Both the position numbers and the translations under genes were made by a program. A stretch of DNA of 27,484 bases from CAYQDR01 sp964416315. GTDB taxonomy: Bacteria; Methylomirabilota; Methylomirabilia; Rokubacteriales; DASRDR01. The stretch covers positions 1-27,484 of the forward strand of contig CAYQDR010000061.1 in the NCBI GenBank assembly GCA_964416315.1, read 5' to 3'. The first letter of the stretch is position 1. Each line of letters opens with the position of its first letter. The notes under the pieces were generated by a model. That model saw only the letters and a program-made list of their open reading frames with translations. It searched no databases and was not told the DNA's origin. Of the stretch, positions 1 through 7,127 are shown piece by piece.

Positions 1-257
1 TCATCTCAGCCCCCGCCTCCAGCCTGGGGGCCGTACAGATTCTGGTGAAGAGCGAAAAAACCAAGGCAGACGACCCAGAAGCGGCGCGCGGCCTCTCCAC
101 TCGGGGCTGCCTCCGTGGCGGGTCCGACCGGGCCCGTGGAGTCCAGTACCTCGACGGGACCCTCATCCCCGGGACGAGGGGTCTGCCTCCACCTGGCCGC
201 GAAGCTCGGCCCCTGATCCCCGGCGCCGGACGTCCGTGACCGCGGCCCGCGGCGCCG
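1..257. other. Left-edge intergenic region
   Basis: I see no convincing gene in this stretch. On the minus strand an ATG at 4..2 is preceded by GGAGG with a plausible spacing, so a leftward gene may begin here and run out of the window, but only its first codon would be visible. A short plus-strand reading frame at 45-239 has no ribosome binding site and no recognisable protein signal. The remaining content is a possible terminator hairpin at 160-180, downstream of the leftward MFS remnant. Confidence 0.4.
160..180 (-). terminator. Possible hairpin terminator after MFS remnant
   Basis: The arms CCCTCATCCC and GGGACGAGGG form an interrupted inverted repeat (nine of ten pairs, with one A/C mismatch and almost no free loop) about 78 bases past the stop of the leftward MFS remnant. 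There is no clear T tract, so its role as a terminator is only a suggestion. Confidence 0.3.
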
Positions 258-897
258 TCAGCCCGCGGCCGAGCGTCCGTCCCCAGCCACGCCGCGCCCC
301 GCGGCCGCGAGCGCGATCGCGGCGAGGCTGATCGCCGCGACCGCGGTGGCGAAGGCATAGCTGTAGCTGCCCGTCAGGTCGTAGATGATCCCGCCGAGCC
401 AGGGCCCGACCGCGGAGCCGATCCGGTTGCCGAACGTGATCAGCCCGAGCACGCTCCCGTACACGCGGCCGCGGTAGACGTCGGCGGCCAGCGCCGCGAC
501 GATCGGCCCGCGCGCGCCGAACGTGAGGCCGAATGGGACGATGTAGGCCCAGAGGAGCCAGGCCGGGGCGTCTCGGGCCACGAGCATGAGCGCCAGGGTC
601 CCCACCGCGGTCGCCGCGTAGCTCGCGAGCGCCGTCGGGACGCGCCCCCAGCGGTCGGAGAGGGCGCCGAAGGCCGCCCGGCCAACCGCGGAGAGCAGGC
701 CGACGAGGCCGAACGCGGTGGCGGCCCAGCGCGGCTCGATCCCCGCCTCGACGACGGCCGCGACCTGGTGCGTCACGACCATGAAGTTCGAGACGGGTGT
801 GCACCAGGACCAGCGTCACGAACGACGCGCCCAGGACGGCCCAGCGCGGCTCCCAGCGGAGCCCCGGCCGTCGGCGCCTCTCCATGTCCGCCAGCAT
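258..897 (-). pseudogene. MFS transporter remnant (C-terminal half, frameshifted)
   Basis: The open part (258-782) encodes about 174 residues with five hydrophobic segments and the MFS loop GALSDRWGR, which is typical of the region after TM8. The residues before its first ATG read PVSNF in the same frame, which then meets a stop at about 816. A different frame (codons starting at 885 or 897) encodes the missing preceding helix, WAVLGASFVTLVLVHT. Joining the two needs a one-base shift near 795-800. Even when joined, the product has about 210 residues and six helices, half the usual length of about 400, and the divergent lipoprotein gene occupies the place of the N-terminal half. It is most simply a decaying remnant of an MFS permease. 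A sequencing error would explain the frameshift but not the missing half. Confidence 0.62.
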
Positions 898-953
898 GCG
901 CGTGCGCCGGCCGGGAGTCCAGCGGCTTCGAGTGGCGCGCCTCTGGAGGGGAC

Positions 954-989
954 ACCCCGTTGAACGGGGTCCGGGAAGGCTGCTACTCT
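954..989 (+). promoter_or_regulatory. Promoter with embedded palindrome for the lipoprotein gene
   Basis: TTGAAC (960-965) lies 18 bases before TACTCT (984-989), which is preceded by TGC as in an extended -10 element. The hexamer ends 7 bases before the ATG at 997, so the transcript would be leaderless or nearly so. The -35 element lies inside a near-perfect palindrome ACCCCGTTGAACGGGGT (954-970), a candidate operator. This is inference from sequence pattern only. Confidence 0.45.
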
Positions 990-996
990 GTGCGCC

Positions 997-1257
997 ATGC
1001 GGCGAGTGGCCCTGGTCGGAATCGCGCTCCTCCTCGCGGCCGGGTGCGCGAAGGGCTCGTGGCAGCGGCCCGGCGCGACCGAGGCCGAGCTCCGCCGTGA
1101 CAGCTCGGAGTGCGACGAGCGCGCCTGGGTCTGGGAGAACGTCCCTCGATTCGAGCGCCAGCGCACCAAGTGGATCCTCGAGCGGAACTTCAGCTACCCG
1201 CACTATCGGGCGTGCATGGAGCAGCGCGGGTACCGCTGGGTCCGCGAGGGCGGGTAA
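997..1257 (+). CDS. Small lipoprotein of unknown function
   Basis: This gene encodes an 86-residue protein. It opens with a lipoprotein signal peptide: MRR, a hydrophobic stretch, then the lipobox LAAGC with the modified Cys at about residue 17. The mature part is about 70 residues, charged and aromatic, with two further cysteines (SSECDE and YRACMEQRGY). These could form one disulfide in the periplasm. The pattern of a small secreted protein ending in a CMEQRGYRW-type motif is common among uncharacterised proteobacterial lipoproteins, but no function is known to me. No Shine-Dalgarno sequence precedes the ATG. Instead a -10-like hexamer ends 7 bases upstream, suggesting leaderless expression. 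The TonB-dependent receptor starts only 6 bases after its stop, so the two are probably co-transcribed and both act at the cell envelope. Confidence 0.75.
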   Translation: MRRVALVGIALLLAAGCAKGSWQRPGATEAELRRDSSECDERAWVWENVPRFERQRTKWILERNFSYPHYRACMEQRGYRWVREGG

Positions 1258-1263
1258 GCCGCG

Positions 1264-3393
1264 ATGCGGGGGCGCCGGTTCGGTGGAACTCCCGGTGGAG
1301 CTCGAGCGGACGGCGCCCAGGTGACGCGACGCCTCGCCGCGCTCGCGCTCGTCGTCGCGCTCGGCCGGGCGACACCGCTCGGGGCCCAGCAGCCGACGAC
1401 GGAGCCCCCGGCCCAGCTCGAGCCGGTCGTCGTGAGCGCGAGCCGGGTCGAGCAGCGGCTCGGCGAGGCCCCCGCGAGCGTGACGGTCCTCGGCGAGGAA
1501 GACTTCAAGGCCTCGGCGGCCCAGACCGTCGACGACCTCCTCCGCCAGATCCCCGGGTTCAGCCTCTTCCGGCGCTCCTCGAGCCTGGTCACGCACCCCA
1601 CAACCCAGGGGGTCTCGCTCCGCGGGATCGGGCCGAGCGGCGCGAGCCGGGCCCTCGTCCTCCAGGACGGGATCCCGATCAACGACCCGTTCGGCGGCTG
1701 GGTCTACTGGAGCAAGCTCCCGCGCCTCGGCATCGAGCGGATCGAGGTGGTCCGCGGCGGCGTCTCGAGCCTCTGGGGCAACTACGCGCTCGGCGGCGTC
1801 GTCAACGTCGTGAGCCGCCCCCCCGAGCCCCGGCGGCTACTCTTCGAGGGGAGCTACGGCAGCCACAACACGACGAAGCTGGACCTGTTCCTGAGCGACG
1901 TGCGCGGCCCCTTCGGGGTCCTCCTGGAGGGGAACTTCTTCGAGACGGACGGGTTCAAGGTCGTCCAGGAGTCCCAGCGGGGCGCCATCGACGTCGAGGC
2001 GGACTCCTCCCACTGGACCTTCACCGGCAAGGTCGAGTACCGCCTGAGCCCGGACGCGAGCCTCTACGTCTCGGGGTCCTACTTCACCGAGGACCGCGGC
2101 AACGGGACGCCGCTCCAGACCAACTCGACCGAGGCGGGCCAGGCGGCGGTCGGCGGGCGCCTCCGGACACCCGACGGCAGCGACTGGTGGCTGACGGTGT
2201 TCACGCAGCTCCAGACCTTCGAGAGCACGTTCTCCAGCCAGGCGGCCGACCGGAACTCGGAGACGCTCGCCCTCGCCCAGGAAGTCCCCACGACCGCGGT
2301 CGGGGGGTCGCTCCAGTGGGCCCGACGCCTCGGCACCCAGCACCTGACCATGGGGGTGGACGTCCGCGCCGTGGACGGCGAGACGGACGAGGACGTCTTC
2401 GCGGCGGGGCAGTTCCTCCGCCGCCGCGTGGCGGGTGGCGAGCAGCTCCTGGCCGGGGTCTTCGGCCAGGACATCGTCGCGCTCGGGTCGCAGTGGGAGC
2501 TCGTGCTCGGGGCGCGCGTCGACTACTGGCGGAGCTTCGACGGTTTCCGCCGGGACACGCCCCCTCCCGCGGGCGTGCCGGCGTCGCAGCAGTTCCCCGA
2601 CCGCGAGGAGTGGGCGGTGAGCCCGCGGCTCGCGCTCCTCTACCACCCGACGCCCGAGACCGTCGCGAAGGCGTCGGCCTACCAGGCCTTCCGGACGCCG
2701 ACGATCAACGAGCTCTACCGGCCCTTCCGGGTGCGGAACGACGTCACGACGGCCAACCCCGACCTCGACCCCGAGCGGCTGACCGGCGGCGAGCTCGGGA
2801 TCGAGCACCGCTTCGGGCGGACGGTCTCGGGCCGCGTCACGGGCTTCTGGAACGAGGTGGAGGACCCGATCGTGAACGTGACGCTCCCCGAAGACCGGCG
2901 GCTGCCCGACTGCCCGTCGGGGACGACGTGCCGGCAGCGCCAGAACCTCGACCGCACCCGGATCCGCGGCGTGGAGGCGGAGCTCGCCTACCGCCCGGTC
3001 GCGGGGGTGGAGCTCCGGGGCAGCTACCTCTACAGCGACGCTGAGGTCGTCGAGGCCTCGAACCAGCCCGGTCTCGAAGGCAAGCGCCTCGCCCAGGTCC
3101 CCGAGCACCAGGTCACGCTGGGGGTCCAGTACACGAACCCGGCCCTGGTCAACGTGGCCGTGCAGGGGCGGTGGGTGTCGGACCAGTTCGAGGACGACGA
3201 GAACCGGCTCACGCTCGGCGACTTCTTCGTCGTGGACGTGATGATCTGGCGGGCGATCACCAAGCAGGCGGAGCTCTTCCTGGCCGTCGAGAACCTCTTC
3301 GACCGCACCGTCGAGGTCGCCAAGACCACCGACGGCGTGGTCACCACGGGCACGCCGCGGCTCATCCGCGGCGGCCTCCGATTCCGCTTCTAA
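1264..3393 (+). CDS. TonB-dependent outer-membrane receptor
   Basis: This is an outer-membrane gated beta-barrel that imports a scarce ligand (siderophore, cobalamin, metal complex or similar) using TonB energy. The 709-residue product has a signal peptide (VTRRLAALALVVALG... up to GAQQ), a TonB-box-like segment EPVVVSASR, and a plug domain at about residues 55-180 with the usual ASVTVLGEEDF, DDLLRQIPG, SLRGIGPSGASRALVLQDGIPIND and IERIEVVRGG features. A long barrel follows and ends in the aromatic residue F (RGGLRFRF). The length is typical of BtuB/CirA-type receptors. The first ATG gives 19 arginine-rich residues before the signal peptide; a GTG at 1321 is an alternative start, and neither has a clear ribosome binding site. 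The ligand cannot be told from the sequence, and no periplasmic binding protein or ABC genes lie beside it. Confidence 0.93.
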   Translation: MRGRRFGGTPGGARADGAQVTRRLAALALVVALGRATPLGAQQPTTEPPAQLEPVVVSASRVEQRLGEAPASVTVLGEEDFKASAAQTVDDLLRQIPGFSLFRRSSSLVTHPTTQGVSLRGIGPSGASRALVLQDGIPINDPFGGWVYWSKLPRLGIERIEVVRGGVSSLWGNYALGGVVNVVSRPPEPRRLLFEGSYGSHNTTKLDLFLSDVRGPFGVLLEGNFFETDGFKVVQESQRGAIDVEADSSHWTFTGKVEYRLSPDASLYVSGSYFTEDRGNGTPLQTNSTEAGQAAVGGRLRTPDGSDWWLTVFTQLQTFESTFSSQAADRNSETLALAQEVPTTAVGGSLQWARRLGTQHLTMGVDVRAVDGETDEDVFAAGQFLRRRVAGGEQLLAGVFGQDIVALGSQWELVLGARVDYWRSFDGFRRDTPPPAGVPASQQFPDREEWAVSPRLALLYHPTPETVAKASAYQAFRTPTINELYRPFRVRNDVTTANPDLDPERLTGGELGIEHRFGRTVSGRVTGFWNEVEDPIVNVTLPEDRRLPDCPSGTTCRQRQNLDRTRIRGVEAELAYRPVAGVELRGSYLYSDAEVVEASNQPGLEGKRLAQVPEHQVTLGVQYTNPALVNVAVQGRWVSDQFEDDENRLTLGDFFVVDVMIWRAITKQAELFLAVENLFDRTVEVAKTTDGVVTTGTPRLIRGGLRFRF

Positions 3394-3539
3394 CGCCGCG
3401 CCCACGAGCGTTGGCGAAGAGCCCGCCGCGGGTGGCGCCGGTGCCTGACCGTCGAGGAGACCCTGACCATCTACCCGCGCCTGACCTCGCTGCCCCGCCA
3501 GTGACGGCGGCCAACCCCAAACACGAAGGAGGTCGTTCC

Positions 3540-3722
3540 ATGCCGAAGTTCGTGATCGAGCGCAACTTCCCGGGGGCGGGTAAGGCATCCCCTCAGGACC
3601 TCCAGGCGATCGCCGAGAAATCGTGCGGCGTGTTGAAGGGACTCGGACCCCAGATCCAGTGGGTCGCGGCATGTTCGGGTCCGCCACCCACACGATCGCG
3701 TCCCGCGGCCCGTTGCTGCTGA
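3540..3722 (+). pseudogene. Truncated DUF4242-like gene
   Basis: A strong ribosome binding site (AAGGAGG, 7 bases before the ATG) starts a reading frame whose first 42 residues, MPKFVIERNFPGAG... to GPQIQWV, look like the N-terminus of the small DUF4242 family (usually about 90 residues). After residue 42, at about position 3665, the similarity stops and the frame continues for 18 Cys/Pro/Arg-rich residues to a stop. The bases right after that point encode, on the other strand, a piece of a beta-propeller protein. The gene therefore appears cut off by a deletion or fusion. DUF4242 proteins are ferredoxin-like-fold proteins of unclear role, so no function is assigned. The start region may still be transcribed and translated. 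Confidence 0.6.
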
Positions 3723-3750
3723 CCACCGGCGAGCCGATGGGGACCCGCGC
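3666..3750 (-). pseudogene. Fragment of a beta-propeller (PQQ-like) protein
   Basis: On the minus strand this stretch reads RVPIGSPVVSSNGPRDAIVWVADPN followed by MPR. The blade motif VVSSNG...IVWVADPN is typical of quinoprotein-type beta-propellers (families with S-x-NG-x-x-x-GIVWVLD). The fragment has no start or stop of its own and is cut at about 3665, exactly where the DUF4242-like frame loses its similarity. The bases from 3751 to 3854 contain no convincing continuation in the same frame. It lies downstream of a cytochrome c gene in the same orientation, so it may be the relic of another secreted quinoprotein gene. The assignment rests on one short motif. Confidence 0.4.
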
Positions 3751-3854
3751 GCGGCCCCGAGCGCGAGGACGCTCGTGAGCACGAAGACGCCCGCCGCCTG
3801 GGCCCGGGGAGCACGCGCCGGCCCGCGCGACCCACGCCGCCTCCGCCCGCGGGC

Positions 3855-4466
3855 TCAGGGGCCGGTGGCGGCGGCGAGGCGGAGGATGTAGTGGGCGAGG
3901 TTCTCGATGTCCTGCTCGGTAAGGGGCTGGGTCGCGACCGTCATGTGACCGTCGTAGTCCGCGCGCGTCTGCGCCTTGTAGCCGCGGAGTTGCCTGACCA
4001 GGTAGTCGTAGGAGAGCGCCGTGAGGCGCGGGATGTGGTTCTGGCCGCTGAGGTCGGGCAAGTGGCAGGACCCGCAGTACTGGGCGACCGAGACGCGACG
4101 ACCGGCCTCCGCCTTCGCGGGGTCGCTCGCGTCGCGCGGCGGCACCGGGCGCTCGGTCGCCAAGTAGAGGGCCAGGTCCTGCATGTCGGCGTCGGAGAGG
4201 TTTGCGGCGAACGCCGACATCTGCGGGTCCACGCGACGCCCCTCCCGGAACTGGAAGAGCTGGTAGTAGGTGTACAGCGGTGGCTGGCCGGCCAGGGAGG
4301 GGACGTCCGGCCGCGTCGAGTTGCCGTTCGGGCCGTGGCATGCGACACAGGCTTCGGCCTTTCGCCGCCCGGCCTCGACGTCGCCCGTGACTCGCGGCTG
4401 CGCCGCCGCGACTGACGCGAGCGCCCCGATCAGGAGCCCGGCGCCGAGCACGCGACGCACGCTCAA
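3855..4466 (-). CDS. Di-haem cytochrome c (c4-like)
   Basis: The product is a secreted electron carrier of about 203 residues. A signal peptide at residues 1-23 ends in ASVAAAQ. Two class I cytochrome domains follow: CVACH at residues 40-44 with probable axial Met83 (DPQMSAF), and CGSCH at 131-135 with probable axial Met175 (YDGHMTV). The size and the two-domain layout match cytochrome c4 and relatives. I choose the TTG at 4466 because GGAGG sits 6 bases before it and the signal peptide begins there. The longer open frame upstream runs through a terminator hairpin and has no domain. The gene lies downstream of the sorbosone-dehydrogenase-like quinoprotein in the same direction, so it could take electrons from that enzyme. 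That link is inferred from position. Confidence 0.88.
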   Translation of the reverse strand: MSVRRVLGAGLLIGALASVAAAQPRVTGDVEAGRRKAEACVACHGPNGNSTRPDVPSLAGQPPLYTYYQLFQFREGRRVDPQMSAFAANLSDADMQDLALYLATERPVPPRDASDPAKAEAGRRVSVAQYCGSCHLPDLSGQNHIPRLTALSYDYLVRQLRGYKAQTRADYDGHMTVATQPLTEQDIENLAHYILRLAAATGP

Positions 4467-4491
4467 CGCGGGCCTCCGCGGCCCAGAGACG

Positions 4492-4523
4492 GAACACCCC
4501 CGCCGGCGGCGGCGGGGGTGTTC
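4492..4523 (-). terminator. Strong hairpin between quinoprotein and cytochrome c genes
   Basis: A perfect 14-base-pair inverted repeat, arms GAACACCCCCGCCG and CGGCGGGGGTGTTC with a 4-base loop, lies about 20 bases after the stop of the leftward sugar-dehydrogenase-like gene and before the cytochrome c start. There is no long T run. It could be a terminator or attenuator, or a stem that sets relative expression of the two genes. Confidence 0.65.
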
Positions 4524-4542
4524 GCGCTCGAACCGAACGGGC

Positions 4543-5748
4543 TCAGCGCTGGTAGGTGATGCGGTAGATGGCGCCGTTGAAGTCGTCTGACAGCAACATC
4601 GACCCGTCGGGCATCCATTCGATGTAGGTGGGGCGACCCCAGAACTGTTCGCCCTGGAGAAACCCGTCGGCAAAGACTTCGTACCCGGGCGGCTGCCCGG
4701 GCTGAAGCGTCACGGTCATGACGCGGAAGCCGCTCTTCTGGGTGCGGTTCCAGGAGCCCTTCAGGGCGATGAACGCGCGGTTCCGGTACTCCGGGGGGAA
4801 CATGTTGCCGGTGTAGAACCGGACCCCCATCGCGGCCACGTGCGGGCCGAGCTTCAGGAGCGGCGGCGCGAACTCGCTGCACGAGCGCCCGCGCCCGAAG
4901 TCCGGGTCGAGCACGTCGCCCTGGTGGCAGAAGGGAAACCCGAAGTGCAAGCCGGGTCGCGGCACGTGGTGGAACGTGTCGTTCGGCACGTCGTCACCCA
5001 GCCAGTCGCGCCCGTGGGTGGTGAAGTAGAGCTCCTTGGTCACGGGGTGGAAGTCGGCGCCGACGCTGTTGCGCACGCCATGCGCGACGTACTCGAACCC
5101 GGTGCCGTCGGGGTTGACCCGCGAGATGTTGGCGTGGGTCTCGGGCGGCATGCAGATGTTGCACGGCGCCCCCATGTTGAAGTAGAGCTTGTCGTCCGGC
5201 CCGAGGATCAGGTGCCTCCAGTTGTGGTGCGCGTCCTTGGGGTATTCGTACACCACCTTGGGGGCCGGCGGGTTGTCGAGCTGGTCCTCGATCCCCTCGT
5301 ACTTGAGGAGCCGGGGGATCTCGGCGACGTAGAGCGCGCCGTCCTTGAAGGCCACGCCACTGGGCTGGGTGAGCCCCTTGGCGATGACCTTCACCTCGCG
5401 TCGGCCGCCCCTGTCCACCACCGCGTAGACCTGCCCCGGGATACGGGAGCCTACGAAGAGCGTGCCCTTGCTCCCCCACGCCATGCTGCGGGCGTTGTGG
5501 ATGCCGTCGGCCCACACGCTGATCCGGAACCCGGGTGGGAGCTTCACCTTGTCGACCGGAATCTTGTCGGCCGGCGTCGGCGCCGGCGGCAGCGGGTGCG
5601 GGGCCAGCGGCGAGGTCGCCAGCTCGGGCGGCCGGCCCTGCTGCCACGCCGGGGGCTGCGCCTGGGCCAGGAGGGCAGCCCCGAGCACGGTGGCCGCGGT
5701 GAGGATGCCGACGGTGACGTGGTGGTTGAGATGTGAGGACTCACGCAT
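4543..5748 (-). CDS. Secreted sorbosone/glucose dehydrogenase-like quinoprotein
   Basis: This 401-residue protein belongs to the glucose/sorbosone dehydrogenase family, PQQ-type six-bladed beta-propellers that oxidise sugars or aldoses in the periplasm. An N-terminal signal or anchor (about residues 10-30, LTAATVLGAALLAQAQ) precedes the propeller. Typical segments are LPPGFRISVWADGIHNARSMAWG, GLTQPSGVAFKDGALYVAE, HHNWRHLILGPDDKLYFNMGAPCNIC, YVAHGVRNSVGADFHP, PGLHFGFPFCHQG and the closing MPDGSMLLSDDFNGAIYRI. The paired cysteines in CNIC and the FGFPFCHQG motif match the sorbosone-dehydrogenase branch. GGGAGG lies 7 bases before the ATG. A terminator hairpin follows, then a di-haem cytochrome c that is a plausible electron acceptor. 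The substrate is unknown, and the window has no PQQ biosynthesis genes. Confidence 0.88.
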   Translation of the reverse strand: MRESSHLNHHVTVGILTAATVLGAALLAQAQPPAWQQGRPPELATSPLAPHPLPPAPTPADKIPVDKVKLPPGFRISVWADGIHNARSMAWGSKGTLFVGSRIPGQVYAVVDRGGRREVKVIAKGLTQPSGVAFKDGALYVAEIPRLLKYEGIEDQLDNPPAPKVVYEYPKDAHHNWRHLILGPDDKLYFNMGAPCNICMPPETHANISRVNPDGTGFEYVAHGVRNSVGADFHPVTKELYFTTHGRDWLGDDVPNDTFHHVPRPGLHFGFPFCHQGDVLDPDFGRGRSCSEFAPPLLKLGPHVAAMGVRFYTGNMFPPEYRNRAFIALKGSWNRTQKSGFRVMTVTLQPGQPPGYEVFADGFLQGEQFWGRPTYIEWMPDGSMLLSDDFNGAIYRITYQR

Positions 5749-5817
5749 GATTGCACCTCCCTCGTCGTGCCGCGAAGCTAGTACGCCCCCGGAGGCCGGT
5801 TCGGAACGGGGAAGGAT

Positions 5818-6321
5818 CTACTGGCAGATCTGCTGGCTGTGCGCCGGCACCCAGACCGTGACCCGCTGGCCGCTCGCCATCACGCGGGTCTCGTAGTGTC
5901 CCTCGACCCATACCGTCTGGCAACTCTGCGACGTCTGGGGCGGCGGGGCCGGCGCGGCTTCCGCGCCCGGCTGGGGCGGGGCGCCCCCGGTCCCACCCTG
6001 CGGCGCCGGCGAGAGCGGCTGCGGCGTCGGGGTCGTGGTCGCCGGCTGCGGCGTGTAGGCGGGCGCGGTGGTGTACGTCGGGTCGTAGGCCGGATACCCG
6101 TAGTAGACCGGGTACGGATAGTAAACCGGATAGGAGTACGCCGGATAGGAGTACCTGGGGTGATACCACCACGGCGCGGTCACCAGCGCGCCGACGCCCA
6201 CCCCGATCCAGAAGTTGCCGCGATGGCCGTGATGGCGGTGGCGCCAGCGGGCCTCCGCCGGGGCGGCCAGGAGCGGGATGAGCAGGAGCAGGACGAGGGC
6301 GACGAGCGCGACCTTCTTCAT
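5818..6321 (-). CDS. Secreted Tyr/Pro-rich protein
   Basis: The protein of 167 residues is not one I can name. It has a clear signal peptide (MKKVALVALVLLLLIPLLAAPAEA), then a His/Arg-rich patch (RWRHRHHGHRG), a short hydrophobic glycine-rich segment (FWIGVGVGALVTAPWW) and a repetitive YPAYSYPVYYPYPVYYGYP block at about residues 57-77. A Pro/Thr/Gly-rich linker leads to a compact C-terminal domain with QSCQTVWVEGHYETRVMASGQRVTVWVPAHSQQICQ, where two Cys may pair. Comparable YP-rich secreted proteins with an 'EGHYE' tail occur in many proteobacteria and are usually called hypothetical. GGAGG lies 6 bases before the ATG. It is an envelope or periplasmic protein by topology; the role is unknown. 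Confidence 0.75.
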   Translation of the reverse strand: MKKVALVALVLLLLIPLLAAPAEARWRHRHHGHRGNFWIGVGVGALVTAPWWYHPRYSYPAYSYPVYYPYPVYYGYPAYDPTYTTAPAYTPQPATTTPTPQPLSPAPQGGTGGAPPQPGAEAAPAPPPQTSQSCQTVWVEGHYETRVMASGQRVTVWVPAHSQQICQ

Positions 6322-6372
6322 GGGACGCCTCCGCGCGGGTCCCGGGACCCGGTTTTCCTCCCCTGACCGCTA

Positions 6373-6933
6373 CTATACACCAGGTCCGGGGCGCGCCGGA
6401 CCCCGGCCGGCCACCCAGTCCCGCAGGGCGTCCCGGGTGCTCGGGAACGCCAGGGTCTCCCAGGGGATCTCCTCCGGCCCGAAGTACGCCGCTTCGAGCA
6501 CCTCGTCGGCCATCGGGACGGGGTCTACGCCATCGGGCACGGAGGCGAGGAACACCGCGACGACCACCGGCGCTCCCCCGTACGAGTACACCCCGAGGAG
6601 CCTGTCCAGCCGCACCGGGAGCCGGACCTCCTCGAGCGTCTCGCGTCGCGCCGCCTCCCGGACGTCCTCACCCCAGTCCACGTACCCGCCGGGGAACGTC
6701 CAGAGCCCGCGCCCGGGTTCGATGGCGCGGCGGATGAGCAGTACGCGGTCCGCCCGGACCGGGAGCGTGCCGGCCACCACCTTCGGCGCGAGGTAGAAGA
6801 CGAAGCCGCAGGCCGTGCAGACGGGCCGGTCGCGCCCGTCGGGCGGGAGGGTCCGCGGGGCGAGCCGCGCGCTGCAGAGCGGACAGAAACGGAGTGTCTC
6901 GGGCCGGAGCTCGGGCCCGTCGCCGTCGCTCAC
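6373..6933 (-). CDS. Nudix hydrolase with zinc ribbon
   Basis: This is a hydrolase for nucleoside diphosphate derivatives, about 186 residues. A four-cysteine zinc ribbon comes first (CPLC at 17-20, CTAC at 39-42). It is followed by the Nudix fold with the box at about 83-105: GYVDWGE, then RETLEEV. The catalytic Glu residues are present, but the final conserved Gly of the Nudix consensus is Arg (EEVRL). The zinc ribbon plus Nudix arrangement resembles NudC/NADH pyrophosphatase and ADP-ribose hydrolase relatives, though it is shorter than NudC (about 260). I choose the GTG at 6933, which has GAGGG 7 bases upstream; the longer open frame above it passes through a repeat region and has low-complexity sequence. 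The substrate is not determinable. Structured repeats lie just upstream. Confidence 0.86.
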   Translation of the reverse strand: MSDGDGPELRPETLRFCPLCSARLAPRTLPPDGRDRPVCTACGFVFYLAPKVVAGTLPVRADRVLLIRRAIEPGRGLWTFPGGYVDWGEDVREAARRETLEEVRLPVRLDRLLGVYSYGGAPVVVAVFLASVPDGVDPVPMADEVLEAAYFGPEEIPWETLAFPSTRDALRDWVAGRGPARPGPGV

Positions 6934-6978
6934 GCGGCGACCCTCGAGGAACAGACGCCACGCTGTCGGAGCGTGGGA

Positions 6979-7083
6979 CCGGGGCGCCCGCGAGGTCGCA
7001 GGCCGCGCGCGCCCCGGCGAGCTGGAGGACGCCCAGAGGCCGGGACGTCCGCGAGGCCGTAGGTCGAGCGCGTCCCGGCCGAG
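6979..7083. repeat. Two tandem stem-loop repeats (REP-like)
   Basis: Two copies of a unit of about 43 bases (6979-7021 and 7040-7083) are separated by 18 bases. Both fold as an 8-base-pair outer stem (CCGGGGCG/CGCCCCGG in one, CCGGGACG/CGTCCCGG in the other) around the motif CCGCGAGGYCGYAGGYCG. Inside this, GGYC-GYA-GGYC can form a second small hairpin. Differences between the copies fall in paired positions and keep pairing (G-C to A-T in the outer stem, a swapped wobble in the inner one). This suggests selection on a DNA or RNA structure. They sit between two leftward genes, upstream of the Nudix hydrolase. Confidence 0.6.
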
Positions 7084-7127
7084 ATGAACAATGCGACGGG
7101 GATCGGCCCGGGGCCGCTCACGCGGCG

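Noticed and set aside
3394..3488. A short plus-strand tail LTVEETLTIYPRLTSLPRQ ending at a TGA
   Set aside because: It looks protein-like, but it has no start, no domain and only about 20 plausible residues. It may be a relic, but this cannot be supported.
1837..4497. An 886-residue minus-strand reading frame
   Set aside because: It is a shadow of the TonB receptor gene and the cytochrome c gene in another frame: Arg/Pro/Gly-rich, no domain. Only the short beta-propeller motif at about 3666-3750 was kept.
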